Positions 1 through 8,941 of a stretch of 64,000 bases of DNA are shown one piece after another. The stretch covers positions 310,001 through 374,000 of the forward strand of contig NZ_BLXZ01000002.1 in NCBI RefSeq assembly GCF_014193675.1, written 5' to 3'. Below the pieces are notes generated by a model. It was given only the letters and a program-made list of their open reading frames with translations. It had not been told where the DNA came from and did not search any database. The stretch's first letter is position 1, and each line of letters starts with the position of its first letter. This DNA comes from Geomonas limicola (GTDB taxonomy: Bacteria > Desulfobacterota > Desulfuromonadia > Geobacterales > Geobacteraceae). The position numbers and the translations under genes were made by a program.

Positions 1-802
1 TATTTTCCATACCATTTGCGAGGCGGGTGGGATCAACTAAAGAACCCCGTCCCCAGCTCCGCTCCAGTGCAGCCTCCCTTAGAGCTTTCCTGATGTTATC
101 GCAGGAGGTGCCAGAAGAGTTAACCATGAAGGCGGCCTGGCGTGCGAGCCATACGAGAGGCTCAGTCCTGACAGGCTGGTTCGTGGTACATGGAAGCGGG
201 GAGGCCCCTTGAGAGCAGCAACACTTGCCGGGCATTCCCAACGCCATACCTTTTATGGGGTAGGAGCCACACTGGCTGCAGCCCAGTGCAAGGGTCGTTT
301 CGTGTATCCAGCAGGCCGTTACGCCAGGTAACTGATGTTCCCGCTTAAACCACGCGAATCCCTCCATCTCCCTGTCTTCCTTTATACATGTAGGGCAGTA
401 CCGAGGATGAGGTGTCGATGCCTGGCAAGGACTCCGAGAAAGCCCCAACGACAACGAGAAGGGATGGGAGGTCATGGCATCCGCCAGTTTCCTCACCCAT
501 GCTTCACGCTCGCTCTGACGGTCAAAATAAGTGAAATACGGCAAGGGGGTATGGTCCCGCACTATGATTGTCGTGTCGCGCCAGGGGTGCCCCTGCGGTA
601 CCCTTGCTGCGATTTTTGGTAGATATCCTGGAAGCGCCGCCAGCAAAGGTGCGCAGCGACGCTGGCCTGTCAGTTCCTCCAATAAATGGCTCTCGTGGAG
701 GGCTGTTCGTGCGCTACAGCGGCAAAGGACGGAGTAAACCGTCTCCCCCTTTGCTGGTTGCGGGAAAAATGGAAAGGGAACGCCATTGCCATCGCCTCTC
801 AT
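1..802 (-). CDS. tniQ: TniQ/TnsD-family target-selection protein (partial, runs off left edge)
   Basis: Translating the minus strand from the ATG at 802 gives an open frame of 267 codons to the window edge with no stop. The start overlaps the tnsC stop (ATGA overlap), so the two are translationally coupled. The N-terminal part has the TniQ-type ETVYSVLCR segment near residue 20. A zinc-finger region follows: CPTC (136-139), ED (142-143), HQLPGV (156-161), C164/H167 and C175/C178, with more Cys at 194-196. This CxxC...HQLPG...CxxH arrangement is typical of TniQ/TnsD proteins, which choose the integration site and recruit TnsC. The C-terminal half, which would separate short TniQ from long TnsD, lies outside the window. 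The family call is solid; the target specificity is unknown. Confidence 0.9.
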   Translation of the reverse strand, partial: MRGDGNGVPFPFFPQPAKGETVYSVLCRCSARTALHESHLLEELTGQRRCAPLLAALPGYLPKIAARVPQGHPWRDTTIIVRDHTPLPYFTYFDRQSEREAWVRKLADAMTSHPFSLSLGLSRSPCQASTPHPRYCPTCIKEDREMEGFAWFKREHQLPGVTACWIHETTLALGCSQCGSYPIKGMALGMPGKCCCSQGASPLPCTTNQPVRTEPLVWLARQAAFMVNSSGTSCDNIRKALREAALERSWGRGSLVDPTRLANGMEN

Positions 803-2274
803 GCCTCTTGGCCTCCAAAAAATGGGGCAGGATTGCATGCATTTTGCAGCACGTCATGCAGTGTTTCGTCCGAAAGCTTCTTACCTTTACGAGACCTCCC
901 CGTTTTCGAAACGCTCTTGCCAGGCCCCGGAAGACTCCCTGATAATTCCTCCTGCTTGCGGCATAGCTCAGCCTTAACACGGGCCAACGGGGTTAGCATC
1001 GGATCCTTCTTGAACTTAGCCATCGCGTCAAAATAAAGATCGTCATATAGCGAAAGCTCTTCCTCGTCTTTCCTACTGAGTATGTCAATGATCGGGTGCA
1101 ACGGGCGGAAGCGGCTCTGATAAACCTCTTCAATCATGGCAGGGGTGATCGTCTCTTTCCCCTCCTCGAGGGCGGACGTCTGGGCAGTGACAAAGAGGTT
1201 CAACATTATGCCCGTTATCCCCTGGCTGCACTTGTACAGGACCTCTATTACATCGGAGGTCAGTTCCTGCGGTTTTCGCACCCACTGATGCCACCAGATG
1301 ATCTCACAGAGGGACTGCCAGTCCTTATCTTCCGGACCTCCCGGCCGCTTCAACTCATGGAAGCCACCCTCTACAAGCCGGCGGGCAATGCTAGCTTCCT
1401 CCTTCAAGACAGCTGCCGCACGATAGGTCCCGACAAGAACTATCGGAATCCCGAGTTCTTCACGTAGGTTGAGAATGAGTGCCAGAAACTCATTTTTCCC
1501 GCCGGACAGCGCCAGTGAGATGTTCTGGAATTCATCGATGACGAGAGCGCCGACATGATGGTTGGCGACGATCTTCCTCAGCGCAGAGACGTAGTGGGTT
1601 CTGGTCATCGACTTGTCTTCGAACAGCCTCGCATACAACCTCATACCAAGCAACTCGTCGGTGCGATCACCGAAGCTCTTGCATACCGCCTTAGCACTGC
1701 ATTGGTCCGGGACGTTTCTCATCATGTATAGGATCTGCGTTTCGTTGAAAGGAGTTCCGTTATAACATGAGTGCCTGATCACCGGACTTCCCATGGAACG
1801 CATGATCGCCCGGATCAGCGTGGACTTACCCATGCCGGAAAGTCCTGTCAAGAAGGAAATAGTCGCAGGCACCTGCGCAAGCTGCGTCTGGTGGCGGGGA
1901 CTGACAATGTCAACTTCGTCTTGGGATGGCCTCTCACCGTGAAGAAGTTGCTGACCGTGAACGGTCGCTGGGTTGCGCCACCGATACCCGCTCAACACCT
2001 GCCCATAGATCCGGCGCTGTAGCTGAGTATGCTGATCGGTTGGGAACATAAAGTTCAATAAACGCGCTGGTAGCAGAGCCCTGTAATACGAGGGAAGATC
2101 GCGCTCGCTCTCATCGAATTCGGGTATCCGACCGAGGCTATGGATTGCTTCTACCACGGACGCGGCGGGAGGCGACAACGCCTCTACCAGCGGATTGCCC
2201 TGAAAATCCGTGATAGGAATCTCGTGATATACCGGATTGTTGTTGACTAGGCATGTCATTTTCCCCTCCTCCAC
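799..2274 (-). CDS. tnsC: TnsC-like AAA+ transposition regulator
   Basis: This is a 491-residue AAA+ ATPase of the TnsC/TniB type. It has a Walker A GLSGMGKST near residues 144-152, a Walker B LVIDEFQN near 245, and a sensor-1-like IPIVLVGTYRA segment. TnsC proteins form filaments on target DNA and connect the target selector (TniQ/TnsD) to the TnsA-TnsB transposase. The start overlaps the end of tnsB by 19 bp and the stop overlaps the tniQ start, so it belongs to a tnsABC-tniQ operon. The C-terminal tail is basic and rich in Ser, Lys and Gly. No frameshift is visible. Confidence 0.92.
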   Translation of the reverse strand: MEEGKMTCLVNNNPVYHEIPITDFQGNPLVEALSPPAASVVEAIHSLGRIPEFDESERDLPSYYRALLPARLLNFMFPTDQHTQLQRRIYGQVLSGYRWRNPATVHGQQLLHGERPSQDEVDIVSPRHQTQLAQVPATISFLTGLSGMGKSTLIRAIMRSMGSPVIRHSCYNGTPFNETQILYMMRNVPDQCSAKAVCKSFGDRTDELLGMRLYARLFEDKSMTRTHYVSALRKIVANHHVGALVIDEFQNISLALSGGKNEFLALILNLREELGIPIVLVGTYRAAAVLKEEASIARRLVEGGFHELKRPGGPEDKDWQSLCEIIWWHQWVRKPQELTSDVIEVLYKCSQGITGIMLNLFVTAQTSALEEGKETITPAMIEEVYQSRFRPLHPIIDILSRKDEEELSLYDDLYFDAMAKFKKDPMLTPLARVKAELCRKQEELSGSLPGPGKSVSKTGRSRKGKKLSDETLHDVLQNACNPAPFFGGQEA

Positions 2275-4475
2275 ATCTGTAGCGCAAGCTGACCTGTAGT
2301 TAGTTGCGACTTCCTTTCCTCTTCGGAGGTTTGAATCTGCTGGCCCAAGGCCGGCACCGTTGGTTGGGCCGGCACTTTCGCGCCAGGGGCCACAGTATGA
2401 TCCCCTTTAGCGTCTGTTTCCTCAGGCCCTTTAACTGTCTTTTCGGGAACAGCCGTCGTGGCCCCAGCAGCAATCATCTTCCCCGCTTCAATTTCGAGCT
2501 GAGTGTTGCTCCTCATGTTGTTCTTGCGGCTTGCCCTCGAATGTCCTTTCCGATCCTCCTTTGCCTCCTCTTCGGCCTGCTTCACTATTGCCCTGATTTT
2601 GTGGTCTCTTTCACTGTTACGGTGCAGGCTTTCATCCTTCGCCTCCCGGCGAAGTCGTTTCACCTCATCTCGTAAGACTTCCAGTTCGTAGAAGCCAGTT
2701 TTTTTTCGTCTGACGGCCTCATTGTTATTGACCGCCTGAACCCATTCTTTTGACTTGGTATCAAAGAACCAGATGCAGTCAGCGGCGTGCTCGTCAAAGC
2801 GAACGTCAACGAGCAACCGCTTTTTTCCTGACTTAGGTTTGTATTTCCTCGCGTTCACCAATAGGGGAGAAAGGTACGTCTGCGTCTTGAAAAATAGTCC
2901 TTTGGGCGTCAGGGTCGCCACTCCCTTCGTCATCAGGTTTGCGTATACATCCTTCTCCTGAATCTTGCGGGTGAACCCGCAGTAATGTTCGAGCCCCCAG
3001 CGGTACAGACCGATATGAGTGATATCTGTCTCCCCCTCTTCGATCATCTCAGGCGGAACGTGGTCGACAGGGACAGGCTCGTGGTTCAGCCCCATGATGA
3101 TGTCTACAATAATCCGCTCGAGCTCATCGATGGTTAAGGCGGCAGAATCCGTACCATCGCTCTCGCGCCGCTCGCGCACCTTTGGATGTCGTCCAGGGAG
3201 GCGGTGCAAATGGCCATGCTTAACATTTTTGATGGTGGACTCCACCTTCCCCTTTCTTTCGGGACACATCGGGGGCATGATTTCCACTACGATACCGATG
3301 TCCGGAACAAGCCCAGCTTTGTCACTAACGAATTCACCGCGGTCGGCTCCGAGGCGGCAACAAAGGTGGTGGCAGGGCCAGTCGGAGCTGGTATAATCCA
3401 GCCCCAACCGATCAAATACCTCCTGTTTGTCGGTAAAGCAGTTTTTGAGCGACTTGGCGGCAAGTGCCCAACTTGCATTCTGGAGAGAAAGGGCGTATCC
3501 AACGATTGCCCCCGACCAGATGTCGACGATGACATACAGGGTGGCGTTCTTTAGCACCTTGGAACGATTGTATCGAGAGACCAACCTGACCTGAAGCTTC
3601 GTCGCGTCAATCTCAAAGCGATGCCCAGGTCCCAAGACTTCATCGCGGCTCGATCCTCGAAACTCCCAGTCAGGACGCTTTTGCCGGATTCTGCGCGGGA
3701 TTTTCGCCACGATCCCAAGTTTCGTTTTAACTTCTTCACATATAGTACGAAATTGGCGAAGAGTCGGTAACTTTTCAGGTGGAAGGAGGTTCTCCTTGAT
3801 GGTCTTGCCTCGTTCGATGGTTGCTCCTCTCTTAAAAAATGCCTTCTTGGTTTCCATAAAGGCTTCTTCAAGCGTGCGGCTTCCCGGGATGAAGAACATC
3901 TTGGCGCCTTTTTCAAGCTGTTCCCGTACCTCCGGCAAAGAAACATGGCTGGCAGCCGTTGGGTTTCTCGGTACCCGCCCCCTCCTCTTTGAACCTGCCG
4001 TCTGCTTTTGTTTTCCGCAATTGGCATACTGCGGTGCGAGAGCAAGATCACTTTTGCCTCCCCAGAGATACTGGTAGAAGAGCCGACGTATCATCCGCGG
4101 CGAGACGCCACACTCCGTCGCTCGTTCCTTGAACATCCGCCCCCTACATTCCGAGTCGAAGAGGGCGTCGTCGGTCTCGAACAATGGCGCGATCATGTTC
4201 ACAGCTTTTTCCTTGCTGTCTTTATCATCGTCGCTCAGCTCATCGGACGTTTGTGCTATTTTTAGCTCAAACTCCAGACCGCGAATGATTTCACCGGCTT
4301 CGATCGCGGCTGTTAGTTCAGAGAATGAGACAGAGAAAGGCGCGGTCAGCGGGTGATTGTCCAGTCGCATCAGATATGCATTTCCGTACGGATCGGCTCC
4401 AAGATACCGAACGATCCCCTGTATAGACGTGGATACGCCTGGTGCTGCTGCTAAAATCTCGTTTATGTCGAGCAT
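2256..4475 (-). CDS. tnsB: TnsB-like DDE transposase
   Basis: This is a 739-residue retroviral-integrase-fold transposase. The catalytic triad fits D290 (FEIDATKL), D378 (GADRGEF) and E412 (KGKVEST). The N-terminal 250 residues are likely the end-binding HTH region, including a Cys/Lys-rich linker near 150-170. The C-terminal tail (from about 620) is charged and probably coiled, as expected for a TnsC/TniQ-interacting region. It carries out strand transfer of the element ends. The gene lies 9 bp downstream of tnsA and overlaps tnsC. The frame is intact, so the operon may be active. Confidence 0.93.
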   Translation of the reverse strand: MLDINEILAAAPGVSTSIQGIVRYLGADPYGNAYLMRLDNHPLTAPFSVSFSELTAAIEAGEIIRGLEFELKIAQTSDELSDDDKDSKEKAVNMIAPLFETDDALFDSECRGRMFKERATECGVSPRMIRRLFYQYLWGGKSDLALAPQYANCGKQKQTAGSKRRGRVPRNPTAASHVSLPEVREQLEKGAKMFFIPGSRTLEEAFMETKKAFFKRGATIERGKTIKENLLPPEKLPTLRQFRTICEEVKTKLGIVAKIPRRIRQKRPDWEFRGSSRDEVLGPGHRFEIDATKLQVRLVSRYNRSKVLKNATLYVIVDIWSGAIVGYALSLQNASWALAAKSLKNCFTDKQEVFDRLGLDYTSSDWPCHHLCCRLGADRGEFVSDKAGLVPDIGIVVEIMPPMCPERKGKVESTIKNVKHGHLHRLPGRHPKVRERRESDGTDSAALTIDELERIIVDIIMGLNHEPVPVDHVPPEMIEEGETDITHIGLYRWGLEHYCGFTRKIQEKDVYANLMTKGVATLTPKGLFFKTQTYLSPLLVNARKYKPKSGKKRLLVDVRFDEHAADCIWFFDTKSKEWVQAVNNNEAVRRKKTGFYELEVLRDEVKRLRREAKDESLHRNSERDHKIRAIVKQAEEEAKEDRKGHSRASRKNNMRSNTQLEIEAGKMIAAGATTAVPEKTVKGPEETDAKGDHTVAPGAKVPAQPTVPALGQQIQTSEEERKSQLTTGQLALQMWRRGK

Positions 4476-4484
4476 CTCGCCTCT

Positions 4485-5291
4485 CTATACATTTCCTCGT
4501 TGAACCGGCAAATCGTGGTGCAGGACGTGAGAATTCAAGTTCACGTTCAACAGGCGCAACCATACAGCCCTTCCAAAAAGACAAAAGCAGTCATCTGTAG
4601 AGAGTCTGGTTCTTTTAGAGACACCCCTCAGTACACACAGGAGAGAGAGGTCACCTCGCCAAATGAGGTTGAATTCCATGAGGAAATTCTCCATCTTTGC
4701 ATTCAAATGATCTTTTTCTGCAGCGGCTATGTGCATGCGAAGGTTGTTCAGGTTCTTGGCTCGCACTAAAGGGATTTCCCGCTCGGTGACGAGGCTCCAT
4801 TGAATGTTCCGACGTTGCCAGTACACCTTTTCAATAAAGAGTTTTTCGTTCGTCCGTCGATTTTTCGGATTGGCCTGGTCGACTTTTGAAAAGGGCTTCA
4901 CGCTAATCACTGACAAGCCCTCCTTTTTTTGCGTCACCACCAGATCGGATGTCATGACAATTGGTGTTTTGGTTCCTGGATACCTTGGGTGGCGAAGGCC
5001 AAAAGCCTCTGCTATTTCCTGCGTTTCCTCCCAGGGAAGCAAGGCGAATTGCTCACGGATGTCCTTAACGCCCCGCTCGTATTCCACCAAGACATGACAA
5101 GCGGACTCAAGATCTGAGAGATAATGGTGGGTTCTTCCGGTTATTAGCCCATTAAACATTGAAGAGCGGCCACGTGAGGGTACGTCCCTGACATAGAAAA
5201 ACGGACGATAGAGCCTACCCGCACCCTGGCCGTATCCCTGACGCAACCAACGCAGAACGTCCTTTTCGGTCACATCCCTTCGCTTTTTCAT
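4485..5291 (-). CDS. tnsA: TnsA-like endonuclease subunit
   Basis: This is a 268-residue protein, close to Tn7 TnsA in length. A restriction-enzyme-fold active site fits E62 (DLESACH), D116 (TSDLVV) and K132 (SVKPFS), nearly the same spacing as Tn7 TnsA (E63, D114, K132 from memory). TnsA cuts the 5' ends of the element, and with TnsB allows cut-and-paste transposition. The C-terminal part would hold the TnsC-interacting domain. It is the first gene of the minus-strand operon, so the element end is expected just upstream (about 5.3-6.1 kb). Only weak repeats were seen there (two copies of a ggcctgtc core near 5376 and 5394). Confidence 0.9.
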   Translation of the reverse strand: MKKRRDVTEKDVLRWLRQGYGQGAGRLYRPFFYVRDVPSRGRSSMFNGLITGRTHHYLSDLESACHVLVEYERGVKDIREQFALLPWEETQEIAEAFGLRHPRYPGTKTPIVMTSDLVVTQKKEGLSVISVKPFSKVDQANPKNRRTNEKLFIEKVYWQRRNIQWSLVTEREIPLVRAKNLNNLRMHIAAAEKDHLNAKMENFLMEFNLIWRGDLSLLCVLRGVSKRTRLSTDDCFCLFGRAVWLRLLNVNLNSHVLHHDLPVQRGNV

Positions 5292-5554
5292 GCTTTATCC
5301 CTTCCACTTGGTAAACCTACTGTTGACCTCTTGCTGAGCCAGCGGGCAGGTGGAGTTGCTTTACGCTCGCCCAAGGCCTGTCACTGACTCAGGGCCTGTC
5401 TTTAGACCTTCTGCTGTTCTTGGGACTTCGTACTCCGTCACGAGCAGCAAACGTAGCCATACCGCTTGAGCACAAGTTTCCCCCCGAGGGTGCTTGTTTG
5501 ACCAGGGCTGAAATTGCATCTGTCGCGAGATTCGCCAATTGATGGAGCGCGCCG

Positions 5555-5950
5555 CTATTTCTCGTGCCAAAGTTCCAGAGGCGTGCGCGACCTGAGCCCC
5601 CTCGGGATCTGATGATATCTGTCGCAGATCCAGGTGTGGAGCAACTCACCTAGGAATCCATCGTTATCCCTGAGGCTGGGCCGACGTCTCCGCCACCTGT
5701 ATTTCCCGTCAGAGACGCGCGGCGACCGATGATATTCCTGATGGTGTTGAAGGCCCGCTCTAAACCAGCCGCCTGCCACGGCGGCCCTACGGGGTGGTGA
5801 CGCACGCCAATCTGTAACGTACGGGCAAATGTCACGAGGTTTTTGCTTCCGAGTCGTCTGTCAATGATGATCTCTTGCGGGATGCCGCTAGACGCTGGGT
5901 TTGAACAATGTGAGTTGGTCACTTGTGGAATCCGGCACACACCGTAGCCT
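5555..5950 (-). pseudogene. Remnant of a Mu/TniA-type DDE transposase
   Basis: Fragments in two minus-strand frames look like the end of an integrase domain. One reads IPQEIIIDRRLGS...ARTLQIGVRHHPVGPP...GLERAFNTIRNIIG (about 5883-5690). After a frameshift comes GELLHTWICDRYHQIPRGL and SRTPLELWHE (about 5640-5560). This order (second Asp, PPW, catalytic Glu helix, then a YH...L.TPLE.W tail) is typical of TniA/Mu transposases. The first catalytic Asp and the whole N-terminus are missing and at least one frameshift is present, so it is dead. It lies directly upstream of tnsA, oriented the same way, and may be scar tissue from an earlier element at this site. Confidence 0.6.
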
Positions 5951-6011
5951 GTACCGCTCATGATTAATAGGCTCAAAAAATTTGCAATCCAATCCGCAGA
6001 AATATTATCTT

Positions 6012-6024
6012 TCAATCAGATTGA
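6012..6024. promoter_or_regulatory. Short palindrome, possible operator of the CI-like repressor
   Basis: TCAATC-A-GATTGA is a perfect 6+1+6 palindrome in a very AT-rich stretch, about 105 bp before the start of the XRE/CI-like gene at 6129. A repressor of this family usually binds a palindrome in its own promoter region. No second identical copy was seen nearby, so this is only a candidate. Confidence 0.25.
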
Positions 6025-6128
6025 TTGTCAAATAATATTTTTGAACGGCTTTATTATTTTCCAATGGCGTTGCGTAATTAATAGTGGTACATTTGCAATG
6101 ACTATCTGTCTAGGGGGGGGAGGGGAAT

Positions 6129-6746
6129 ATGTCTGCAGAAATAGGTTTAAGAATCAAGGTGCTTAGGGAGGCTTTGGGGATTAGTCAGCGTGGCCTAGCT
6201 GGAAAACTCGGAATTGCTCAGCCTACGCTCTCTCTTATGGAAGCGGGGAAGGGTTCTGTTGCTTTCTATATTCTGGCTGCTATTTCTTGCATTTTTGAGG
6301 TCAGGCTTGAGTGGCTTCAATTTGGTGATGGGGAAATCTTCAAATCTAAACAAACTATTGGAGTACCATTTTTTCCCACTATTCATTCTGCGGTACCACA
6401 ATGTTATATAATGGTACCAGATTTTACCGAAATAAAACTGGATAATCTTAAAGCTTTTAAGTATGAAGTTGCTCCTATCAGCAGTATTGATACAATAGTG
6501 ACCCCTATGTTTCCAGGAGATTACTTTTGTATCAGGCCATTTAACCATAATGAACCTAAGCAAGGGTTGCTTATGTGTGGACATTTTTGTGATTCTGACA
6601 CATTACACCTTGGCACCTTTTTGAAGTCAGATGAAATAAGTCTCTATAATATTGAAGAAACTAGTCCTTTAGCTCCTCCTTATGACGGATTTGAGGTCCT
6701 TGGAAAGGTTATTTACATAATAAAGTGTGTGAGAAATTTTGGATAG
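6129..6746 (+). CDS. XRE-family repressor with C-terminal S24/CI-like domain
   Basis: This is a 205-residue protein. Residues 5-60 form an HTH_XRE domain (RIKVLREALGISQRGLAGK, then AQPTLSLMEAGK). The remainder resembles the C-terminal dimerisation region of CI/LexA-like repressors (VTPMFPGDYFCIRPF, EVLGKVIYII). An obvious Ser-Lys autocleavage dyad cannot be assigned with confidence. The start is supported by the purine-rich GGGGGGAGGGGAAT just upstream. Codon use is much more AT-rich than that of the neighbours, suggesting acquisition. It probably regulates itself, the adjacent phosphatase gene or a lost prophage. Confidence 0.75.
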   Translation: MSAEIGLRIKVLREALGISQRGLAGKLGIAQPTLSLMEAGKGSVAFYILAAISCIFEVRLEWLQFGDGEIFKSKQTIGVPFFPTIHSAVPQCYIMVPDFTEIKLDNLKAFKYEVAPISSIDTIVTPMFPGDYFCIRPFNHNEPKQGLLMCGHFCDSDTLHLGTFLKSDEISLYNIEETSPLAPPYDGFEVLGKVIYIIKCVRNFG

Positions 6747-6852
6747 CAGTCCATTGAAGCTGCACCATTTGGGGCATAACCTCCCTTAACGAAGGCCCGG
6801 GAGGACCAATCATAGGCACTTCTTAATTTAGGTTCAGATCGAGAGGAGAACA

Positions 6853-7572
6853 GTGGCAATAATAGTAGGTGATATACACGGAAATGTTGAGAAGGCGCAG
6901 GCGTTCCTTGATTATCGTCCTGAAGAGGAGCATATCGCCTTGGGCGATTATCTTGACTCCCCGCTGGAGCCGCTGGAACGTCAAGTGCAGGCCCTGCGAC
7001 TCCTTATGGAAAGCCGTGCGGTGCTTTTGTGGGGGAACCACGATCTCCATTATTTGGTACCCCCACCGTTTCGCTGCAGTGGGTTTCAGTATAGGGAAAC
7101 GGTGCTACAGGAGATTATTGATGCAAACTACAAGCGGTTCATAGCGGCCTACCCGGTTGATGGTTGGCTCTGTACCCATGCCGGATGCAGTGTAAAGCTG
7201 GCGAAAGGGCAATCGGTGACAACTATTGCGGCAAGGATTAATGACGAAATGGCCGCCTGGCTCCAACGTGGAGAGAGAAGCAACATATTCGACATCGGGA
7301 TTGCCAGAGAGGGGGCGGCATCTCTTGGTGGGTGCTTTTGGTTCGATCTGAGAGAGGAACGGCTCTGGTTGGACTCTGGGACCAAGCAGATTTTCGGTCA
7401 CACATCGCTTGATGCACCAGAAATGACGGAAACCCACGTCGCCCTGAACACCGAATGCAATCAGGAATCTGTTTTTTTATTCGACACTCAGGCGTGTGAA
7501 ATCATCACTTTGCCGCTACCTGAGGGCCGTCGCAAATCACTGGAAGATGGCTGGAAGGTAAGGAGGGAATAA
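6853..7572 (+). CDS. Calcineurin-like metallophosphoesterase (PrpE/ApaH-like)
   Basis: This is a 239-residue protein beginning at GTG after GAGAGGAGAACA. Metal-binding blocks of the family are clear: GDIHGN (6-11), GDYLDS (32-37), GNHD (61-64) and a late GHTSLDAPE near 190. An extra WLCTHAG block near 106-112 supplies another His. Such enzymes are Ser/Thr phosphatases or nucleoside polyphosphate hydrolases. The small size suggests a bacterial PrpA/ApaH-like enzyme. It is followed by a strong terminator, so it is monocistronic or ends a two-gene unit with the repressor. Confidence 0.8.
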   Translation: MAIIVGDIHGNVEKAQAFLDYRPEEEHIALGDYLDSPLEPLERQVQALRLLMESRAVLLWGNHDLHYLVPPPFRCSGFQYRETVLQEIIDANYKRFIAAYPVDGWLCTHAGCSVKLAKGQSVTTIAARINDEMAAWLQRGERSNIFDIGIAREGAASLGGCFWFDLREERLWLDSGTKQIFGHTSLDAPEMTETHVALNTECNQESVFLFDTQACEIITLPLPEGRRKSLEDGWKVRRE

Positions 7573-7639
7573 TGTGCTGAAATTCCACAAAAAGTTTAAT
7601 TTTCTGGACACTGTCAATCAAATTTGCCTGACAAAAGGC

Positions 7640-7673
7640 AAAAGGCCGCTCCCAGATCTGGGAGCGGCCTTTT
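7640..7673. terminator. Rho-independent terminator (bidirectional)
   Basis: This is a perfect 34-bp inverted repeat (arms aaaaggccgctcccaga / tctgggagcggcctttt) with A- and T-ends, lying 67 bp after the phosphoesterase stop. It can act on both strands. Confidence 0.85.
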
Positions 7674-8291
7674 GGTTTCAGCCGTGATTCAGCACGGAAG
7701 CCAAGTGTGAGGCACGACAAGTTGAACGTCCCGGCCCTCCCGAACACGCTTGAAGAATTGGACCGCGAGAAATCAGTGCTGCATGGTCAGGGACCGAAAG
7801 CAAGTAATCGCGTGAACACCCTAGGCGCTACCCCCTCACCCAGACAAGAAGTCCCTCAGAACTCAATCCTCAGGAGGTCGGGGCGGGGTTAAATTGAGAT
7901 CGTAATGGGAAATAAGAGTCCCGTCCGTTGACACGCGAAAAGGATTGGCAGCACCTAAATAAGATTTATTGCTTCCGTCTTTTTTCGGTTTCTTTGCTTC
8001 TCTTCTCAATCTGTTCCCGCCAACCGTCCAACATCATAATGTCGGCCCACAACTCATCTGGCTCGGGTACGGCCACGCCTCCCGATTACCGCTGGGAGCG
8101 CGACATCCCGATCGACACCCGAGCCCTTGCTCCGGAGTGGAGAAAGGCGGTCTGCGCCGCCGAGGCACTTTCCGTGGTGACCAGCCAGCTGCCTCAGGTT
8201 GTATCCTACGTACTCCTCCATCACCAATCCCAACAAAAGGTTGGTATCCTCCGGGAAACTGTCGTAAAGACTGCTCGAATACGTCTTCCGG
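7674..8291. other. Stretch with no convincing gene
   Basis: An open frame runs from 7928 to 8401, but its product (start MTREKDWQHLNK) has no recognisable domain. The part before about 8290 may be the broken upstream half of the HEAT-repeat gene, joined by a frameshift near 8265-8290. The stretch 7674-7927 shows no feature I can support. Confidence 0.4.
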
Positions 8292-8918
8292 TTGCCGGAA
8301 TCTGCCAGCTACATCCTGGCAGCGCTTCAGGACGACTCCGACATGGTTTTCTTCTCAGGTGCCCAAGCGGCTGCAGCCATGAATCTGACGGAGGTTCTTG
8401 ATATCTACTTGAAGATGTTCCAAGGGGATTTGCCGGATGACTACAACAGTCGGTTATCAGCCGCCATAAACTGTCTGGGGAAGCTTGGTGATAAAAGGGC
8501 GGTTACCTTTTTGCAGCGATGTGCGGATTCTGCTTACTGGGGAACGAAAGTTGAGGCAGCCCAAGCGCTTCTTGCTCTTGGTGATGCCAGCGGGTGGGAT
8601 CTCCTGGAGCAGGCGCTGGGTGACAGAGACCGCGATTGGGTCTATTACTGCAGGGCTGGCATCGCAAGGGCCGTCGCCGAGTCAGGGGATCCCAGGGCGG
8701 TAGACCTTTTGCTTAAAGTATTGGAAACTATAGATGTAGATTACGAATGTGATGCGCAACTTCTTGAGGCGTTGATCGAATGCCTAGCCGAGATCGGTGA
8801 CCCTCGTTCCGAAGAGCCGATCAGGAAATGGCAGCACTACGAGTTTGAGGATCGCGATGGCCTGGTAGAAGAGGCGCTCACGAAGCTGGAAGGTAGAGAT
8901 GTAGTACCGTCCCGGTGA
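8292..8918 (+). CDS. HEAT-repeat (PBS lyase-type) protein, probably 5'-truncated
   Basis: The frame encodes about 208 residues of HEAT repeats, for example RLSAAINCLGKLGDKRAV, VEAAQALLALGDASG, ARAVAESGDPRAVDLLLK and EALIECLAEIGDPRSEE. These repeats are protein-interaction scaffolds. The only start is a TTG at 8292 within an evident HEAT unit (FRLPESASYILAALQDD). The frame is already open from 8268, just after a stop at 8265. The true N-terminus may therefore be lost or lie in the overlapping frame upstream. No partner is evident. It is convergent with the nuclease/membrane pair. Confidence 0.6.
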   Translation: MPESASYILAALQDDSDMVFFSGAQAAAAMNLTEVLDIYLKMFQGDLPDDYNSRLSAAINCLGKLGDKRAVTFLQRCADSAYWGTKVEAAQALLALGDASGWDLLEQALGDRDRDWVYYCRAGIARAVAESGDPRAVDLLLKVLETIDVDYECDAQLLEALIECLAEIGDPRSEEPIRKWQHYEFEDRDGLVEEALTKLEGRDVVPSR

Positions 8919-8941
8919 GGCTAGTTCTGGCAACCATCGCA

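Noticed and set aside
1..5291. CRISPR-associated transposon
   Set aside because: No Cas gene or repeat-spacer array is visible in the window; only the part beyond the left edge could change this.
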